This document shows, one piece after another, positions 44,713 to 54,307 of a stretch of 64,000 nt of DNA. How positions within the stretch are numbered: position 1 is the first letter of the stretch; every line of letters begins with the position of its first letter. The notes under the pieces were generated by a model, which saw nothing but the letters and a program-made list of their open reading frames with translations, did no database searches and was not told the DNA's origin. Source of the stretch: Colwellia sp. (GTDB lineage: Bacteria; Pseudomonadota; Gammaproteobacteria; Enterobacterales; Alteromonadaceae); contig JAPYOP010000011.1 in NCBI GenBank assembly GCA_029938115.1, positions 22,953 through 86,952 of the forward strand. The letters run 5' to 3'. Both the position numbers and the translations under genes were made by a program.

Positions 44713-45555
44713 ATGGCAGATCAAGCGAGCGGCTTAAGAAAAATGCAGGACTTAAAAAAAGTTAAAGTAATAGCAGTTTCAGGTGGTAAAGGTGGGGTTG
44801 GCAAAACCAATGTATCACTAAATACAGCTATAGCCCTTGGGCAACAAGGAAAAAGAGTTTTAGTGCTAGATGCTGATTTAGGCTTAGCAAATGTTGATGT
44901 AATGTTAGGGTTAAGAGTAAAGCGCAATCTTTCTCATGTGTTATCAGGTGAATGCGAACTTGATGATATTATTATCACTGGCCCAAGCAACATAAAAATT
45001 ATTCCTGCCAGTTCTGGCTCTCAATCTATGGTTGACTTGACCCCTTCTGAACATGCGGGGTTAATTCGAGCATTTAGCGAAATGCGGACTCAGTTTGATG
45101 TACTTATTGTCGATACCGCGGCAGGCATTTCAGACATGGTGCTTAGTTTTACGCGAGCAGCACAAGATGTCATGTTAGTTGTTTGTGATGAACCAACGTC
45201 TATCACTGATTGTTATGCTTTAATGAAGCTATTAAGCCGAGATCATGGCGTATTTAAATTTAAAGTTGTAGCCAATATGGTTCGTAGTCCTAAAGAAGGG
45301 CAGCAATTATTTGCTAAACTGACTAAAGTCACGGATAGGTTTTTAGATGTTGCACTTGAACTTGTTGGTGTTGTGCCATTTGATGAAAATATTCGAAAAT
45401 CAGTACGCAAGCAAAAAGCTATTGTAGAAGCTTTTCCTGACTCTCCAGCTGCTGTAGCATTTAAAGAATTAGCAACAAAAATAATTGGTTGGCCAATACC
45501 CAACCAAGCTTCAGGGCATTTAGAATTTTTTATTGAACAATTACTCGACTATTAA
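44713..45555 (+). CDS. flhG: Flagellar number regulator FlhG/FleN (MinD-like ATPase)
   Basis: MinD/ParA-type ATPase that limits flagellar number by acting on FlhF and on FlrA/FleQ. The 280-aa protein has the deviant Walker A VSGGKGGVGKTNVSLN near residues 19-34, LVLDADLGLANVDVMLGL, VLIVDTAAGISDMVLSFTRA, and VVCDEPTSITDCYALMKLL. The N-terminal basic segment (SGLRKMQDLKK) matches the DQAxGLR activation motif that stimulates FlhF GTPase in relatives. The C-terminal amphipathic helix (HLEFFIEQLL) is visible. Between flhF and fliA. Confidence 0.96.
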   Translation: MADQASGLRKMQDLKKVKVIAVSGGKGGVGKTNVSLNTAIALGQQGKRVLVLDADLGLANVDVMLGLRVKRNLSHVLSGECELDDIIITGPSNIKIIPASSGSQSMVDLTPSEHAGLIRAFSEMRTQFDVLIVDTAAGISDMVLSFTRAAQDVMLVVCDEPTSITDCYALMKLLSRDHGVFKFKVVANMVRSPKEGQQLFAKLTKVTDRFLDVALELVGVVPFDENIRKSVRKQKAIVEAFPDSPAAVAFKELATKIIGWPIPNQASGHLEFFIEQLLDY

Positions 45556-45640
45556 GCTTTAATTAAGGTATGAACGTTGTTAAAAAATAAATTTAACGAC
45601 CAATATTTTATAAAAATAATTTAGGTGGGAATAGTAAAAC

Positions 45641-46360
45641 GTGGTAAAAGCTAAAGCCTATAACAATCCAGTTGATAAAACGGTTCTGCTTGAACAGCAC
45701 ACCGTATTAGTTAAGCGAATAGCTTATCATTTGTTGGCGCGATTACCTGCAAGCGTTATTGTTGATGACTTAATCCAATCAGGTATGATTGGTTTATTTG
45801 AAGCAGCGAATAATTTTGATAGTAGTAAAGGGGCTAGTTTTGAGACCTTTGCTGGTATTCGTATTCGAGGGGCAATGCTTGATGAAATTCGCCGTGGAGA
45901 CTGGACTCCTAGGTCAGTTCATAAAAATAGTCGCATGGTCAGTGATGCCATTAAGCAATTGGAAGCAAAGTTAGGTCGAGATGTTTCTGATATAGAAGTT
46001 GCTGAAAAACTTGATATTTCATTAAATGAGTACCATCATATATTAAGTGAAGTGAGTACAGGTAAAATATTAGGTATTGATGACCTTGGGGTAAGCGAAG
46101 ATGCACTTAAGTTTGATGATACTTACCATGGAGATGATCCATATCAAAGCATCGAGCATCGAGCGTTTAAAAAAGGGCTTAGTGAGTGTATTAGCACTTT
46201 ACCTGAACGAGAAGCTTTAGTACTGTCTCTATATTACGATGAAGAATTAAATTTACGTGAAATTGGCCAAGTGCTTGATGTTAGTGAATCGCGTGTTAGT
46301 CAAATTCATAGTCAAGCAATGCATCGATTAAAAGCTCGTATGCAATCTTGGCAAAATTGA
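45641..46360 (+). CDS. fliA: Flagellar sigma factor FliA (sigma-28)
   Basis: RNA polymerase sigma factor for late flagellar genes. The 239-aa protein has region 2 (VDDLIQSGMIGLFEAANNFD, FETFAGIRIRGAMLDEIRRG, DWTPRSVHKNS), region 3, and region 4 (LPEREALVLSLYYDEELNLR, EIGQVLDVSESRVSQIHSQA). GTG start at 45641, with TAGGTGGGA about 11 bases upstream. Its target sequences are found in this same window before the complete flagellin and the flagellinolysin genes. No flgM anti-sigma gene is in the window. Confidence 0.97.
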   Translation: MVKAKAYNNPVDKTVLLEQHTVLVKRIAYHLLARLPASVIVDDLIQSGMIGLFEAANNFDSSKGASFETFAGIRIRGAMLDEIRRGDWTPRSVHKNSRMVSDAIKQLEAKLGRDVSDIEVAEKLDISLNEYHHILSEVSTGKILGIDDLGVSEDALKFDDTYHGDDPYQSIEHRAFKKGLSECISTLPEREALVLSLYYDEELNLREIGQVLDVSESRVSQIHSQAMHRLKARMQSWQN

Positions 46361-46417
46361 GTAAAATAATAACTGTGTTAACCAATAAAATTTTTGAATG
46401 TTTCGCCGGAGGGTGCC

Positions 46418-46801
46418 TTGGATAAAAATATGAAAGTGCTTGTAGTTGATGATTTTTCAACCATGAGACGTATAGTGAAAAACTTGTTGCGAGATTTAGG
46501 TTTTACAAACATTCAAGAAGCGGATGATGGCAGTACTGCCTTACCAATGCTTCAGGGTGGGGATTTTGATTTCGTTGTAACTGATTGGAATATGCCAGGA
46601 ATGCAAGGTATTGACTTATTAAAAGCAATACGAGCAGATTCAAGCCTAGCTCATATACCTGTACTGTTAATTACAGCTGAAGCTAAAAAAGAGCAAATTG
46701 TTATGGCTGCTCAAGCGGGAGTCAATGGCTATATTGTTAAACCATTTACAGCAGCAACACTAAAAACTAAGTTAGATAAAATTTTCGAGCGTTTAGGATA
46801 A
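46418..46801 (+). CDS. cheY: Chemotaxis response regulator CheY
   Basis: Phosphorylated by CheA; binds FliM to switch rotation. A single receiver domain of 127 aa: [20 protein letters not shown], phospho-acceptor Asp56 in [12 protein letters not shown], Thr in [10 protein letters not shown] and Lys in [13 protein letters not shown] set the start at the TTG at 46418 (protein begins MDKNMKVL, as in relatives), 5 bases after GGAGG; an upstream in-frame TTG at 46394 precedes that ribosome-binding site and is less likely. Confidence 0.94.
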   Translation: MDKNMKVLVVDDFSTMRRIVKNLLRDLGFTNIQEADDGSTALPMLQGGDFDFVVTDWNMPGMQGIDLLKAIRADSSLAHIPVLLITAEAKKEQIVMAAQAGVNGYIVKPFTAATLKTKLDKIFERLG

Positions 46802-46887
46802 TTTTATCTTGTTCTTATTTAGGTAAGTGAATTAAAACTACTTAATAAAATTTAGTAATGCTTTGGTTTAAGTATTAAGGACTTTGC

Positions 46888-47631
46888 ATGAGTATGGCAA
46901 TGGTAGGCCGTGTTTCTTTGGAACAGGCTAAATCTTTAGTTGAATTTTTAGAAACTGGTCAGCAAGATAAAGCCGATGAGCTTGTTGCTGAGATCCAAAA
47001 TCCAATCAATTCTGAATTATTTGCTGAAATAGGCAAATTAACTCGTCAATTACATGACTCTTTAACGAACTTTCAACTTGATTCAAGATTGAATGATTTA
47101 GCTACAGCTGATATTCCTGACGCGAAAGAACGGTTGAATTACGTTATTACGCGTACGGAAGAAGCTGCAAATAAAACAATGGATGCGGTAGAGTCCATCT
47201 TCCCAGTCGTTGATAAAATAGCGGATCAAGTTCGTGCAGTTAATCCATCATGGGCTAAACTGATGAATAATGAAATAGACTTAAAAGAGTTCAAAAGTTT
47301 ATGTGTCGATATAGATAGCCTGTTAGTTACTACAGGTAAGGAAACGACTAATATTCATAGTTTGATGACTGATGTATTAATGGCGCAGGATTTTCAAGAT
47401 TTAACCGGGCAGGTTATTCGAAAAGTTATTGATTTAGTACGTGAAGTTGAAGATAGCTTAATTAATATGTTAACTGCATTTGGTATTTCAGCAGATAATC
47501 TAAAAGAAGATAACAAACCTAAAGTTGGCGAAAACTTAGTTGAAGGGCCAATAGTTAATAAAGAAAACAGAGACGATATTGTTGAAGATCAAGACGATGT
47601 TGACGATCTTTTATCAAGTTTAGGGTTCTAA
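46888..47631 (+). CDS. cheZ: CheY-P phosphatase CheZ
   Basis: Dephosphorylates CheY-P. The 247-aa helical protein shows RVSLEQAKSLVEFLETGQQD, LTRQLHDSLTNFQLD, LNYVITRTEEAANKTMDAVE, the catalytic Gln region LMAQDFQDLTGQVIRKVIDL, and the C-terminal CheY-binding peptide DDVDDLLSSLGF. All as expected. ATG at 46888 with AAGGA 6 bases upstream. cheA begins 13 bases after the stop. Confidence 0.96.
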   Translation: MSMAMVGRVSLEQAKSLVEFLETGQQDKADELVAEIQNPINSELFAEIGKLTRQLHDSLTNFQLDSRLNDLATADIPDAKERLNYVITRTEEAANKTMDAVESIFPVVDKIADQVRAVNPSWAKLMNNEIDLKEFKSLCVDIDSLLVTTGKETTNIHSLMTDVLMAQDFQDLTGQVIRKVIDLVREVEDSLINMLTAFGISADNLKEDNKPKVGENLVEGPIVNKENRDDIVEDQDDVDDLLSSLGF

Positions 47632-47644
47632 CGGGAGTTAATGA

Positions 47645-49765
47645 ATGTCATTTGAAGCAGATGAAGAAATTCTACAGGACTTTTTAGTCGAAGCAGGTGA
47701 AATACTTGAGTTGCTATCAGAGCAACTTGTTGAACTTGAAAATGATGTTGATAATGCTGAGTTATTAAATGCAATTTTCCGAGGTTTTCACACTGTAAAA
47801 GGTGGGGCAGGCTTTCTTGCTTTGCATGAACTTGTTGAAGTTTGCCATGGCGCAGAAAATATATTTGATTTACTTCGTAATGGGCAACGTACCGTTAATG
47901 CTGAATTAATGGATACTATATTATCGGCTCTTGATACTGTTAATGAAATGTTTGCTTTAGTGCAAAATAAAGAACCTCTTGTGCCTGCTTGTGCCGGATT
48001 ATTGGCTGAATTGCATCGTTTAAGTCAGCCCGAGGGGAAAGAGGTTTCCTCACCAGAGCCAGCCACAACCCCTACCGCTGCTACACCTCAAGAAACGGCA
48101 TCTGATTCAGCCGAGGATATGAGTGAAGATGAGTTTGAACGTTTGCTTGATGAGCTGCATGGCGGTGGAAGTCCTTCTTCAACTCCTGCACCTGTTGCTG
48201 CGACTCCAGTTAATACTGTTAGTGATAGTAATGATATTTCTGATAATGAATTTGAAGCATTATTAGATGAACTGCACGGACAAGGTGCATTTTCTTCAGA
48301 CGTCGACAAACCAACGCCTGTTACTAGTTCTTCATCGGATGAGATAAATGATGATGAATTTGAAAGCCTATTGGATGAGTTGCATGGTAAAGGTAATGCT
48401 CCTAAATTAAATGAAACCCCCGATTCTCCTATAGCTGAGCCTAGTACACCAGTACCTGCAGCTAAAACGCCTACTCCAGCCCCAAGTGTTAAGCCTGCTG
48501 CTCCGAGTAAACCTGTTGCAAAAGCTACACCTGCAGTAACCGCTAAAAAATCACCTCAACAAGCGGTTCCTCAAGGCGAAACAACGGTTCGTGTTGATAC
48601 TAAACGACTTGATAAGATCATGAATATGGTTGGAGAGTTAGTATTAGTTAGAAACCGTTTAACCAGTTTAGGGTTAACTTCAGACGATGAAGATTTAAAT
48701 AAAGCTGTGACAAACCTTGACGCAGTTACAACCGATTTGCAGGGTGCGGTAATGAAAACTCGCATGCAGCCAATCAAAAAAGTTTTTGGGCGCTTTCCTC
48801 GAGTTGTTCGAGACTTAGCTCGTAGTCTTAATAAAGATATTAAATTAATACTCGAGGGTGAAGAAACCGATTTAGATAAAAATTTAGTTGAAGCATTAGC
48901 CGATCCCTTAGTGCATTTAGTGCGAAATTCAGTTGATCATGGTGTTGAAGAACCTGATGTTCGTGAAGCTATGGGCAAACCTCGCCAAGGTACTGTAATT
49001 TTAGCTGCTTCTCAAGAAGGAGATCATATCCTATTAACCATCAAAGATGATGGTGCAGGTATGAGCGCTGAAAAACTTAAAGATATTGCTATAGAACGTG
49101 GGGTGCTTGACGCTGAGTCAGCGGCAAAAATGTCTGACAAAGAAGCTTTTAGCTTGATTTTTGCCCCAGGTTTTTCTACTAAAACTGAAATTTCTGAAGT
49201 CTCAGGCCGTGGCGTTGGCATGGACGTGGTTAAAACAAAAATCACTCAACTTAATGGTACTGTAAGTATAGACTCAGAAATGGGTGTCGGTACTGTTTTA
49301 GAAATTAAAGTACCGCTGACCTTAGCAATATTGCCTACATTAATGGTTGTTGTTGGTGAGCAAATATTTGCTTTATCATTAGCCGCAGTTAATGAAATAT
49401 TCCATTTAGATTTAACGAATACTAATAGTGTTGATGGGCAGTTAACAATAATTGTTCGTGAAAAAGCTATACCACTATTTTATTTAGATCAATGGCTTGT
49501 ACGTAACTATGAAGACAAACCTCGTGATAAGGGACATGTTGTCATTGTGCAGTTAGGCAATCAACAAATTGCCTTTGTTGTGGATAGGTTAATAGGTCAA
49601 GAAGAAGTGGTCATTAAACCGCTTGATAGATTATTACATGGTACTCCAGGAATGGCAGGAGCAACAATTACCAGTGATGGTGGTATAGCTTTGATTATTG
49701 ATATACCTAGTATGTTGAAGTTTTATGCGAAAAAATCATCAGTACATAAAAAACTGCGCTCATAA
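47645..49765 (+). CDS. cheA: Chemotaxis histidine kinase CheA
   Basis: Kinase of the chemoreceptor array. The protein is 706 aa. P1 (HPt) is residues 1-105 with phospho-His49 in FHTVKGGAGFL. A long linker of about 120-310 carries three copies of an acidic motif, EFExLLDELHG, then a Pro/Ala-rich stretch; no clear CheY-binding P2 domain is seen. P3 dimerisation starts near 315 (VRVDTKRLDKIMNMVGELVL), P4 kinase has VHLVRNSVDHGVEEP (N box), IKDDGAGMS (G1), FAPGFSTK (F box) and GRGVGMDVV (G2), and P5 is the C-terminal CheW-like domain. ATG at 47645 with GGGAG upstream. Confidence 0.97.
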   Translation: MSFEADEEILQDFLVEAGEILELLSEQLVELENDVDNAELLNAIFRGFHTVKGGAGFLALHELVEVCHGAENIFDLLRNGQRTVNAELMDTILSALDTVNEMFALVQNKEPLVPACAGLLAELHRLSQPEGKEVSSPEPATTPTAATPQETASDSAEDMSEDEFERLLDELHGGGSPSSTPAPVAATPVNTVSDSNDISDNEFEALLDELHGQGAFSSDVDKPTPVTSSSSDEINDDEFESLLDELHGKGNAPKLNETPDSPIAEPSTPVPAAKTPTPAPSVKPAAPSKPVAKATPAVTAKKSPQQAVPQGETTVRVDTKRLDKIMNMVGELVLVRNRLTSLGLTSDDEDLNKAVTNLDAVTTDLQGAVMKTRMQPIKKVFGRFPRVVRDLARSLNKDIKLILEGEETDLDKNLVEALADPLVHLVRNSVDHGVEEPDVREAMGKPRQGTVILAASQEGDHILLTIKDDGAGMSAEKLKDIAIERGVLDAESAAKMSDKEAFSLIFAPGFSTKTEISEVSGRGVGMDVVKTKITQLNGTVSIDSEMGVGTVLEIKVPLTLAILPTLMVVVGEQIFALSLAAVNEIFHLDLTNTNSVDGQLTIIVREKAIPLFYLDQWLVRNYEDKPRDKGHVVIVQLGNQQIAFVVDRLIGQEEVVIKPLDRLLHGTPGMAGATITSDGGIALIIDIPSMLKFYAKKSSVHKKLRS
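48116..48399 (+). repeat. Threefold repeat in the CheA linker
   Basis: Three in-frame units near 48116-48168, 48232-48290 and 48341-48399 encode MSEDEFERLLDELHGGG, ISDNEFEALLDELHGQG and INDDEFESLLDELHGKG. The protein copies are nearly identical while the DNA has diverged in third positions, so the peptide is under selection rather than freshly duplicated. Confidence 0.85.
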
Positions 49766-49797
49766 AAATTAGAATAATTATAAAGTAGAGGAAGTAA

Positions 49798-50931
49798 ATG
49801 GCCTACAAAGTACTCGTTGTTGATGATTCAAGTTTTTTTAGACGACGGGTCACTGATATTCTAAATAAAGATCCTCAGTTAGAAGTTATTGATGTTGCGG
49901 TTAATGGGCAAGAAGCGGTAGAAAAAGCTCTGGCGCTTAAGCCTGATGTGATCACTATGGATATTGAAATGCCTGTTTTGAACGGCATTGCTGCCGTTAA
50001 ACAAATCATGGCTCAATCACCAACGGCCATTTTAATGTTTTCTTCTTTGACTCATCAAGGTGCAAAATCAACCCTAGAAGCATTAGAAGCTGGCGCTTTA
50101 GACTTTCTTCCTAAAAAATTTAGTGAAATAGCTCAAAATAGTGATGAAGCTGGAAGTTTATTACGTCAGCGTGTTGCGCAATTAGCTAGCAAAAGTGGTT
50201 TAAGCCGCCGTAGCCTATCAAGTACTCGTCCTGCTACTAGGCGTGATTTAAGTACACAACCTGCTATGAGTACTCGAAAATCTATAGCGTCTTCTAGTGC
50301 CCCTGTAAGTAGCAAAAAACTAGGCTCTGTATTAAAATCAGCATCAGGAAAGAATTATAGCTTATTAGCTATTGGCACTTCAACCGGAGGCCCAGTAGCA
50401 CTTCAGAAAATATTAACGCAATTTCCTCAGGATTTTCCACTACCAATTATTTTGATTCAGCATATGCCGGCAACATTTACCCACGCTTTTGCCAATAGAC
50501 TAAACTCTTTATGTAAAATAAATGTTAAAGAGGCCAGTAATGGCGATGTCCTCAAGCCAGGTTGTGCTTATTTAGCTCCTGGTGGCCGTCAAATGATTAT
50601 TGCTGGTACAGAAAATGCAGCAAAAATTAAAATAATTGATGATAATTCAGCAAAAATAACCTTTAAACCTAGTGTCGATGTTAGTTTTGGCTCAGCCGCT
50701 AAGATTTATGGCGGCAATGTCTTAGGTGTAATTTTAACGGGTATGGGTGCTGACGGCAGAGAGGGTTCTCGTATGTTAAAAGCAAAAGGCGCAACAATTT
50801 GGGCGCAAGATGAGCAAAGTTGTGTTGTGTATGGAATGCCACAAGCCGTAACAATAGCGGGTATATCACAGTTGTCTTTACCTCTTGATGTTATTTCTAG
50901 TTCTATATCTAAGGAAATAAAACATGGATAG
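49798..50931 (+). CDS. cheB: Chemoreceptor methylesterase CheB
   Basis: Demethylates and deamidates receptors when phosphorylated by CheA. The 377-aa protein has a receiver domain ([14 protein letters not shown], Asp55 in [18 protein letters not shown]), a Ser/Thr/Arg-rich linker of about 140-180, and the CheB catalytic domain with Ser in [12 protein letters not shown], His in [16 protein letters not shown] and Asp in [10 protein letters not shown]. The stop overlaps motC by 8 bases. No cheR gene is in the window. Confidence 0.96.
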   Translation: MAYKVLVVDDSSFFRRRVTDILNKDPQLEVIDVAVNGQEAVEKALALKPDVITMDIEMPVLNGIAAVKQIMAQSPTAILMFSSLTHQGAKSTLEALEAGALDFLPKKFSEIAQNSDEAGSLLRQRVAQLASKSGLSRRSLSSTRPATRRDLSTQPAMSTRKSIASSSAPVSSKKLGSVLKSASGKNYSLLAIGTSTGGPVALQKILTQFPQDFPLPIILIQHMPATFTHAFANRLNSLCKINVKEASNGDVLKPGCAYLAPGGRQMIIAGTENAAKIKIIDDNSAKITFKPSVDVSFGSAAKIYGGNVLGVILTGMGADGREGSRMLKAKGATIWAQDEQSCVVYGMPQAVTIAGISQLSLPLDVISSSISKEIKHG

Positions 50932-51670
50932 GCTCAGCATTGCTGGCCTTGTTGTTGCAATACTGGCTATATATTTAGGTTTTATTTTAGATGGTGGTTC
51001 TATTTCTGCTCTATTTGAGCTGCCCGCATTTATTATTGTTGTCGGCGGCACACTAGGGGCTGTTATGTTGCAGTCTTCTAGTACTCAGTTTTTCCATGCA
51101 TTTTCATTATTAAAATGGGTCTTTACTCCGCCTAAATATGATATTGAACAAGGTATTGAAAAAATAGTGCTTTGGGCTGAAAAATCAAGAGAATCAGGAT
51201 ATTTAGTACTTGAGGATGTCGCTCTTGATGAGGAAGATAGTTATACCCAAAAGGGCTTGAACTTATTAGTTGATGGCGTAGAAATTGAGAATATTAGAGT
51301 TTCCCTTGAGTTAGACTTAGATATTTACCGTGAGCATAATTTGCGCTCAGCAAATGTCTTTGAATCTATGGGTGGGTATAGTCCAACCATTGGGATTTTA
51401 GGAGCTGTCCTAGGGTTAATACATGCAATGAGTAATTTGACTGAGCCTGCTTTGCTTGGTCAGGGCATTGCAACTGCCTTTATAGCGACTGTTTATGGCG
51501 TTGGTTTTGCAAACTTAATTTATTTGCCTGTTGCCAATAAAATAAGAGAAATAATTCATCAGCAAACTATGTATCGAGAAATGGTGTCTGAGGGTTTGCT
51601 TGCCATTGCTCTTGGCGAAAATCCTCATGCGATAGAAAATAAACTATCGGCTTTTAGGTTAGAGCAGTGA
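50924..51670 (+). CDS. motC: Flagellar stator protein MotC (MotA family)
   Basis: Ion-channel part of a flagellar stator. In the 248-aa protein, membrane helices lie at residues about 5-22 and 30-50 ([20 protein letters not shown]), with two more after a cytoplasmic loop ([20 protein letters not shown] and [20 protein letters not shown]), the Pro and Ala/Thr-rich MotA/PomA core. Its place after cheB and before motD, parC and cheW is that of motC in Pseudomonas. It overlaps both neighbours (8 bases with cheB, GTGA with motD). Ion specificity cannot be read with confidence. Confidence 0.9.
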   Translation: MDRLSIAGLVVAILAIYLGFILDGGSISALFELPAFIIVVGGTLGAVMLQSSSTQFFHAFSLLKWVFTPPKYDIEQGIEKIVLWAEKSRESGYLVLEDVALDEEDSYTQKGLNLLVDGVEIENIRVSLELDLDIYREHNLRSANVFESMGGYSPTIGILGAVLGLIHAMSNLTEPALLGQGIATAFIATVYGVGFANLIYLPVANKIREIIHQQTMYREMVSEGLLAIALGENPHAIENKLSAFRLEQ

Positions 51671-52650
51671 ATCGATTACGCAAAAGAAGGCACAGCGTAG
51701 AGCATGATAACGTGCACCGTTGGTTAGTTTCTTATGCAGATTTTATGACTTTGCTTTTTGCATTGTTTGTTGTGCTGTATGCAATGGCAATGGTAAACGA
51801 AGATCCTTTTGAAACAATAACTCAATCGGTAGGTCGTGTTTTTCAAGCAAGTGATGAGCAACCTAAAAATCGTGGTCACGGTGACGATATACTTAACGTT
51901 AATAGTAGTAAGTCTAATAAAAGGTTGTTTGGAAATGGTATTCTTGAAGATGCAGGGCCTCAGCTATTAGAGGGTGAACAAACACTTTCAAATATTTCCG
52001 ACTCTCAAGTAGGCACTAACCTAACTTCTTTAGAGAATGAGCTACACACAGCGCTTTATGAGCTTGTGGAATCAGGCTTTGCACAATTAAAAATTGATGG
52101 TGATTGGTTAGAAATCGAATTAAATAGCGGTTTACTATTTCCAAGTGGCTCTTCTTCAGCAACAAATTCAGCAACAAATATATTAAGTGTTATTTATAAG
52201 GTTATAGGCAAAGCAAGCAACTTTGTTCGTGTTAGAGGCTATACTGATAACCAAGTTATTAATACCGAGATATTTTCATCTAATTGGGAGTTATCTGTTT
52301 ATCGGGCCACTTCTATTTTACGTGTTTTAGAAAATTTAGGTATGAATCCAGCACGGATGGCAATTGAAGGGTACGGTCAATATTATCCAACAGCTGATAA
52401 TACATCTGCGCAAGGTAGGGCTAAAAATAGAAAAGTGGTGATAGCTATTTCCAAGTATGGTTTGGAAAAGTCGAACCTATTGAACACTCCTACTATCAGT
52501 GTTAAAGATGTTGAAGCGATAACTAAAGTTATAAATCCCGGTGAGGAATCTGGTGAAATAAAGATTATTCGTTTACCTGATGGTGGTATAAGAATAACAA
52601 CACGAGATGAAAGTGAAAATAGCAAACAGCAAAGCGATGATAATAATTAA
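51667..52650 (+). CDS. motD: Flagellar stator protein MotD (MotB family)
   Basis: Anchors the stator to peptidoglycan. The 327-aa protein has one membrane helix near residues 20-42 (WLVSYADFMTLLFALFVVLY) with the ion-carrying Asp25, a periplasmic linker, and an OmpA-like peptidoglycan-binding domain from about 130 (GLLFPSGSSSATN, VRVRGYTDNQVINTEIF, SNWELSVYRATSILRVL, MAIEGYGQYYPTADN). The C-terminal 70 residues are an extra hydrophilic tail. GTG start overlapping the motC stop (GTGA). Confidence 0.92.
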   Translation: MNRLRKRRHSVEHDNVHRWLVSYADFMTLLFALFVVLYAMAMVNEDPFETITQSVGRVFQASDEQPKNRGHGDDILNVNSSKSNKRLFGNGILEDAGPQLLEGEQTLSNISDSQVGTNLTSLENELHTALYELVESGFAQLKIDGDWLEIELNSGLLFPSGSSSATNSATNILSVIYKVIGKASNFVRVRGYTDNQVINTEIFSSNWELSVYRATSILRVLENLGMNPARMAIEGYGQYYPTADNTSAQGRAKNRKVVIAISKYGLEKSNLLNTPTISVKDVEAITKVINPGEESGEIKIIRLPDGGIRITTRDESENSKQQSDDNN

Positions 52651-52670
52651 ATGAGCATTAGGAATAACTA

Positions 52671-53435
52671 TTGGAAGTTTGGACTGTAGCGAATCAAAAA
52701 GGTGGCGTAGGTAAAACTACAACAACTATTGCTTTAGCCGGCTTATTAGCGGAGTGTGGCAAAAAAGTGTTGTTAGTTGATACTGATCCCCATGCTTCTT
52801 TAAGTTATTATTTTGGCATAGAATCAGAAGATTTAGATTTAAGTGTTTATGATTTATTTATTCAAGTTTCATCAAAAGAGCAGATTTTACAAAGTTTATG
52901 CCCTACCGATTATAGCAATATAGACATATTACCGGCGACTATGGGGTTAGCAACATTAGATCGTTCACTAGGCACAAAAGGTGGTATGGGCTTAGTCTTA
53001 AAAAAGGCTATGCAAAAGATATCACAAAGCTACGATTATATATTGATGGACTGTCCTCCTATATTAGGAGTGCTGATGGTCAATGCACTTGCTGCATCTG
53101 ATCGAATTATTGTGCCCGTGCAAACGGAGTTCTTAGCTTTAAAAGGTTTAGATCGTATGATAAAAACGATGGATATTATGCAAGGAGAGCATGATAAACC
53201 ATTTAAATATACCATTGTGCCAACAATGTTTGATAAACGAACTAAGGCATCCATTATCGCTTATCAAGAACTACAAGAAACCTATCACGATAAAATATGG
53301 CCAGGGGTTATTCCTGTGGATACAAACTTTAGAAATGCCAGTATTGCACGAAGAGTACCTTCCCATTTCGCAGCAAGTTCTCGTGGTGTATTTGCTTATA
53401 AAAGTTTATTAGATTATTTATTAAAATTACCTTAA
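52671..53435 (+). CDS. parC: ParA-like ATPase ParC (polar chemotaxis array placement)
   Basis: ParA/Soj-type ATPase that recruits chemotaxis arrays to the cell pole in Vibrio. The 254-aa protein opens with the Walker A VANQKGGVGKTTTTIALAGL, then LLVDTDPHASLSYYFG, YILMDCPPILGVLMVNAL, and PTMFDKRTKASIIAYQEL. The start is TTG at 52671, seven bases after AGGA; the ATG at 52651 is out of frame. Followed after 15 bases by parP, its partner. Confidence 0.92.
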   Translation: MEVWTVANQKGGVGKTTTTIALAGLLAECGKKVLLVDTDPHASLSYYFGIESEDLDLSVYDLFIQVSSKEQILQSLCPTDYSNIDILPATMGLATLDRSLGTKGGMGLVLKKAMQKISQSYDYILMDCPPILGVLMVNALAASDRIIVPVQTEFLALKGLDRMIKTMDIMQGEHDKPFKYTIVPTMFDKRTKASIIAYQELQETYHDKIWPGVIPVDTNFRNASIARRVPSHFAASSRGVFAYKSLLDYLLKLP

Positions 53436-53450
53436 AGAAGCATTAAGTAA

Positions 53451-54239
53451 ATGGCAAAACCATTAGCAGCAAGTAAAAAAGTTATGAAGAACTATTTGTC
53501 AGAATTACTGACAGATGATCCTGTAGTGCAAGAAAGTACCTCGCCAGATTTTGTTAACAAAGCTAAAAACAGTAAAGTGGAAAACAAGCGTTTAGAAACG
53601 TTATTAAAAAATGTTAATGCTGAACTTGAAATTAAAGAAGCTGAAGTTGTTACTCAAAAAAGTGTCAAAGAACTATCGGCTAGAAAAAAAGTTCTAGTTG
53701 AAGATAGTGTAAATGAAATAAAAGTAGAGCCTTTAGTTACCCATAAAAGTGGTGGTGACTATATCCCCCAAGCTCCTAAAGCTTATCGACAAGGCGATTT
53801 TCAGGCACTTTTCTTTAATGTTGCAGGCTTGACAATAGCCGTGCCTTTAATTGAATTAGGTGGAATCCATAAAGTTGAAAAAACAACAGCATTAATGGGG
53901 AAACCAGACTGGTTTAAAGGTGTGATGCTTTACCGAGATGAAAAAATTAATGTTATAGACACTGCTTTGTGGGTAATGCCAGAAAAATGTGACGAAAAAA
54001 TGAAAAGTTCGCTAAACTATCAGTATATTATTATGTTAAGTGATAGTGCTTGGGGATTATCCGCTGAAAACCTAGTTGATACGGTTGTTTTAAGACAAGA
54101 TGAAGTCAAATGGTTAGATACAGCTAGTAAGCGTCCTTGGTTAGCTGGTTTGGTAAAAGATAAAATGTGTGCCTTACTTGATGTAGATGCATTAATTCAA
54201 TTACTTAATGATGGTAGCGGAATTCATCAATATGATTAA
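53451..54239 (+). CDS. parP: ParP-type CheW-domain protein
   Basis: ParP links ParC to CheA and stabilises polar arrays. The 262-aa protein starts PLAASKKVMKNYLSELLTDD, has a charged middle section of about 30-110, and a divergent CheW-like domain at about 120-255 (FQALFFNVAGLTIAVPLIEL, GGIHKVEKTTALMGKPDWFK, GVMLYRDEKINVIDTALWVM, KRPWLAGLVKDKMCALLDVD). The position between parC and cheW is the same as in Vibrio and Pseudomonas. Confidence 0.88.
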   Translation: MAKPLAASKKVMKNYLSELLTDDPVVQESTSPDFVNKAKNSKVENKRLETLLKNVNAELEIKEAEVVTQKSVKELSARKKVLVEDSVNEIKVEPLVTHKSGGDYIPQAPKAYRQGDFQALFFNVAGLTIAVPLIELGGIHKVEKTTALMGKPDWFKGVMLYRDEKINVIDTALWVMPEKCDEKMKSSLNYQYIIMLSDSAWGLSAENLVDTVVLRQDEVKWLDTASKRPWLAGLVKDKMCALLDVDALIQLLNDGSGIHQYD

Positions 54240-54307
54240 TAATGTAGTGAGTAAGTTCAAAATAGTAATAAGTTTGGAAATTCTTAAATAATTGAGAGGC
54301 AAGTGGT

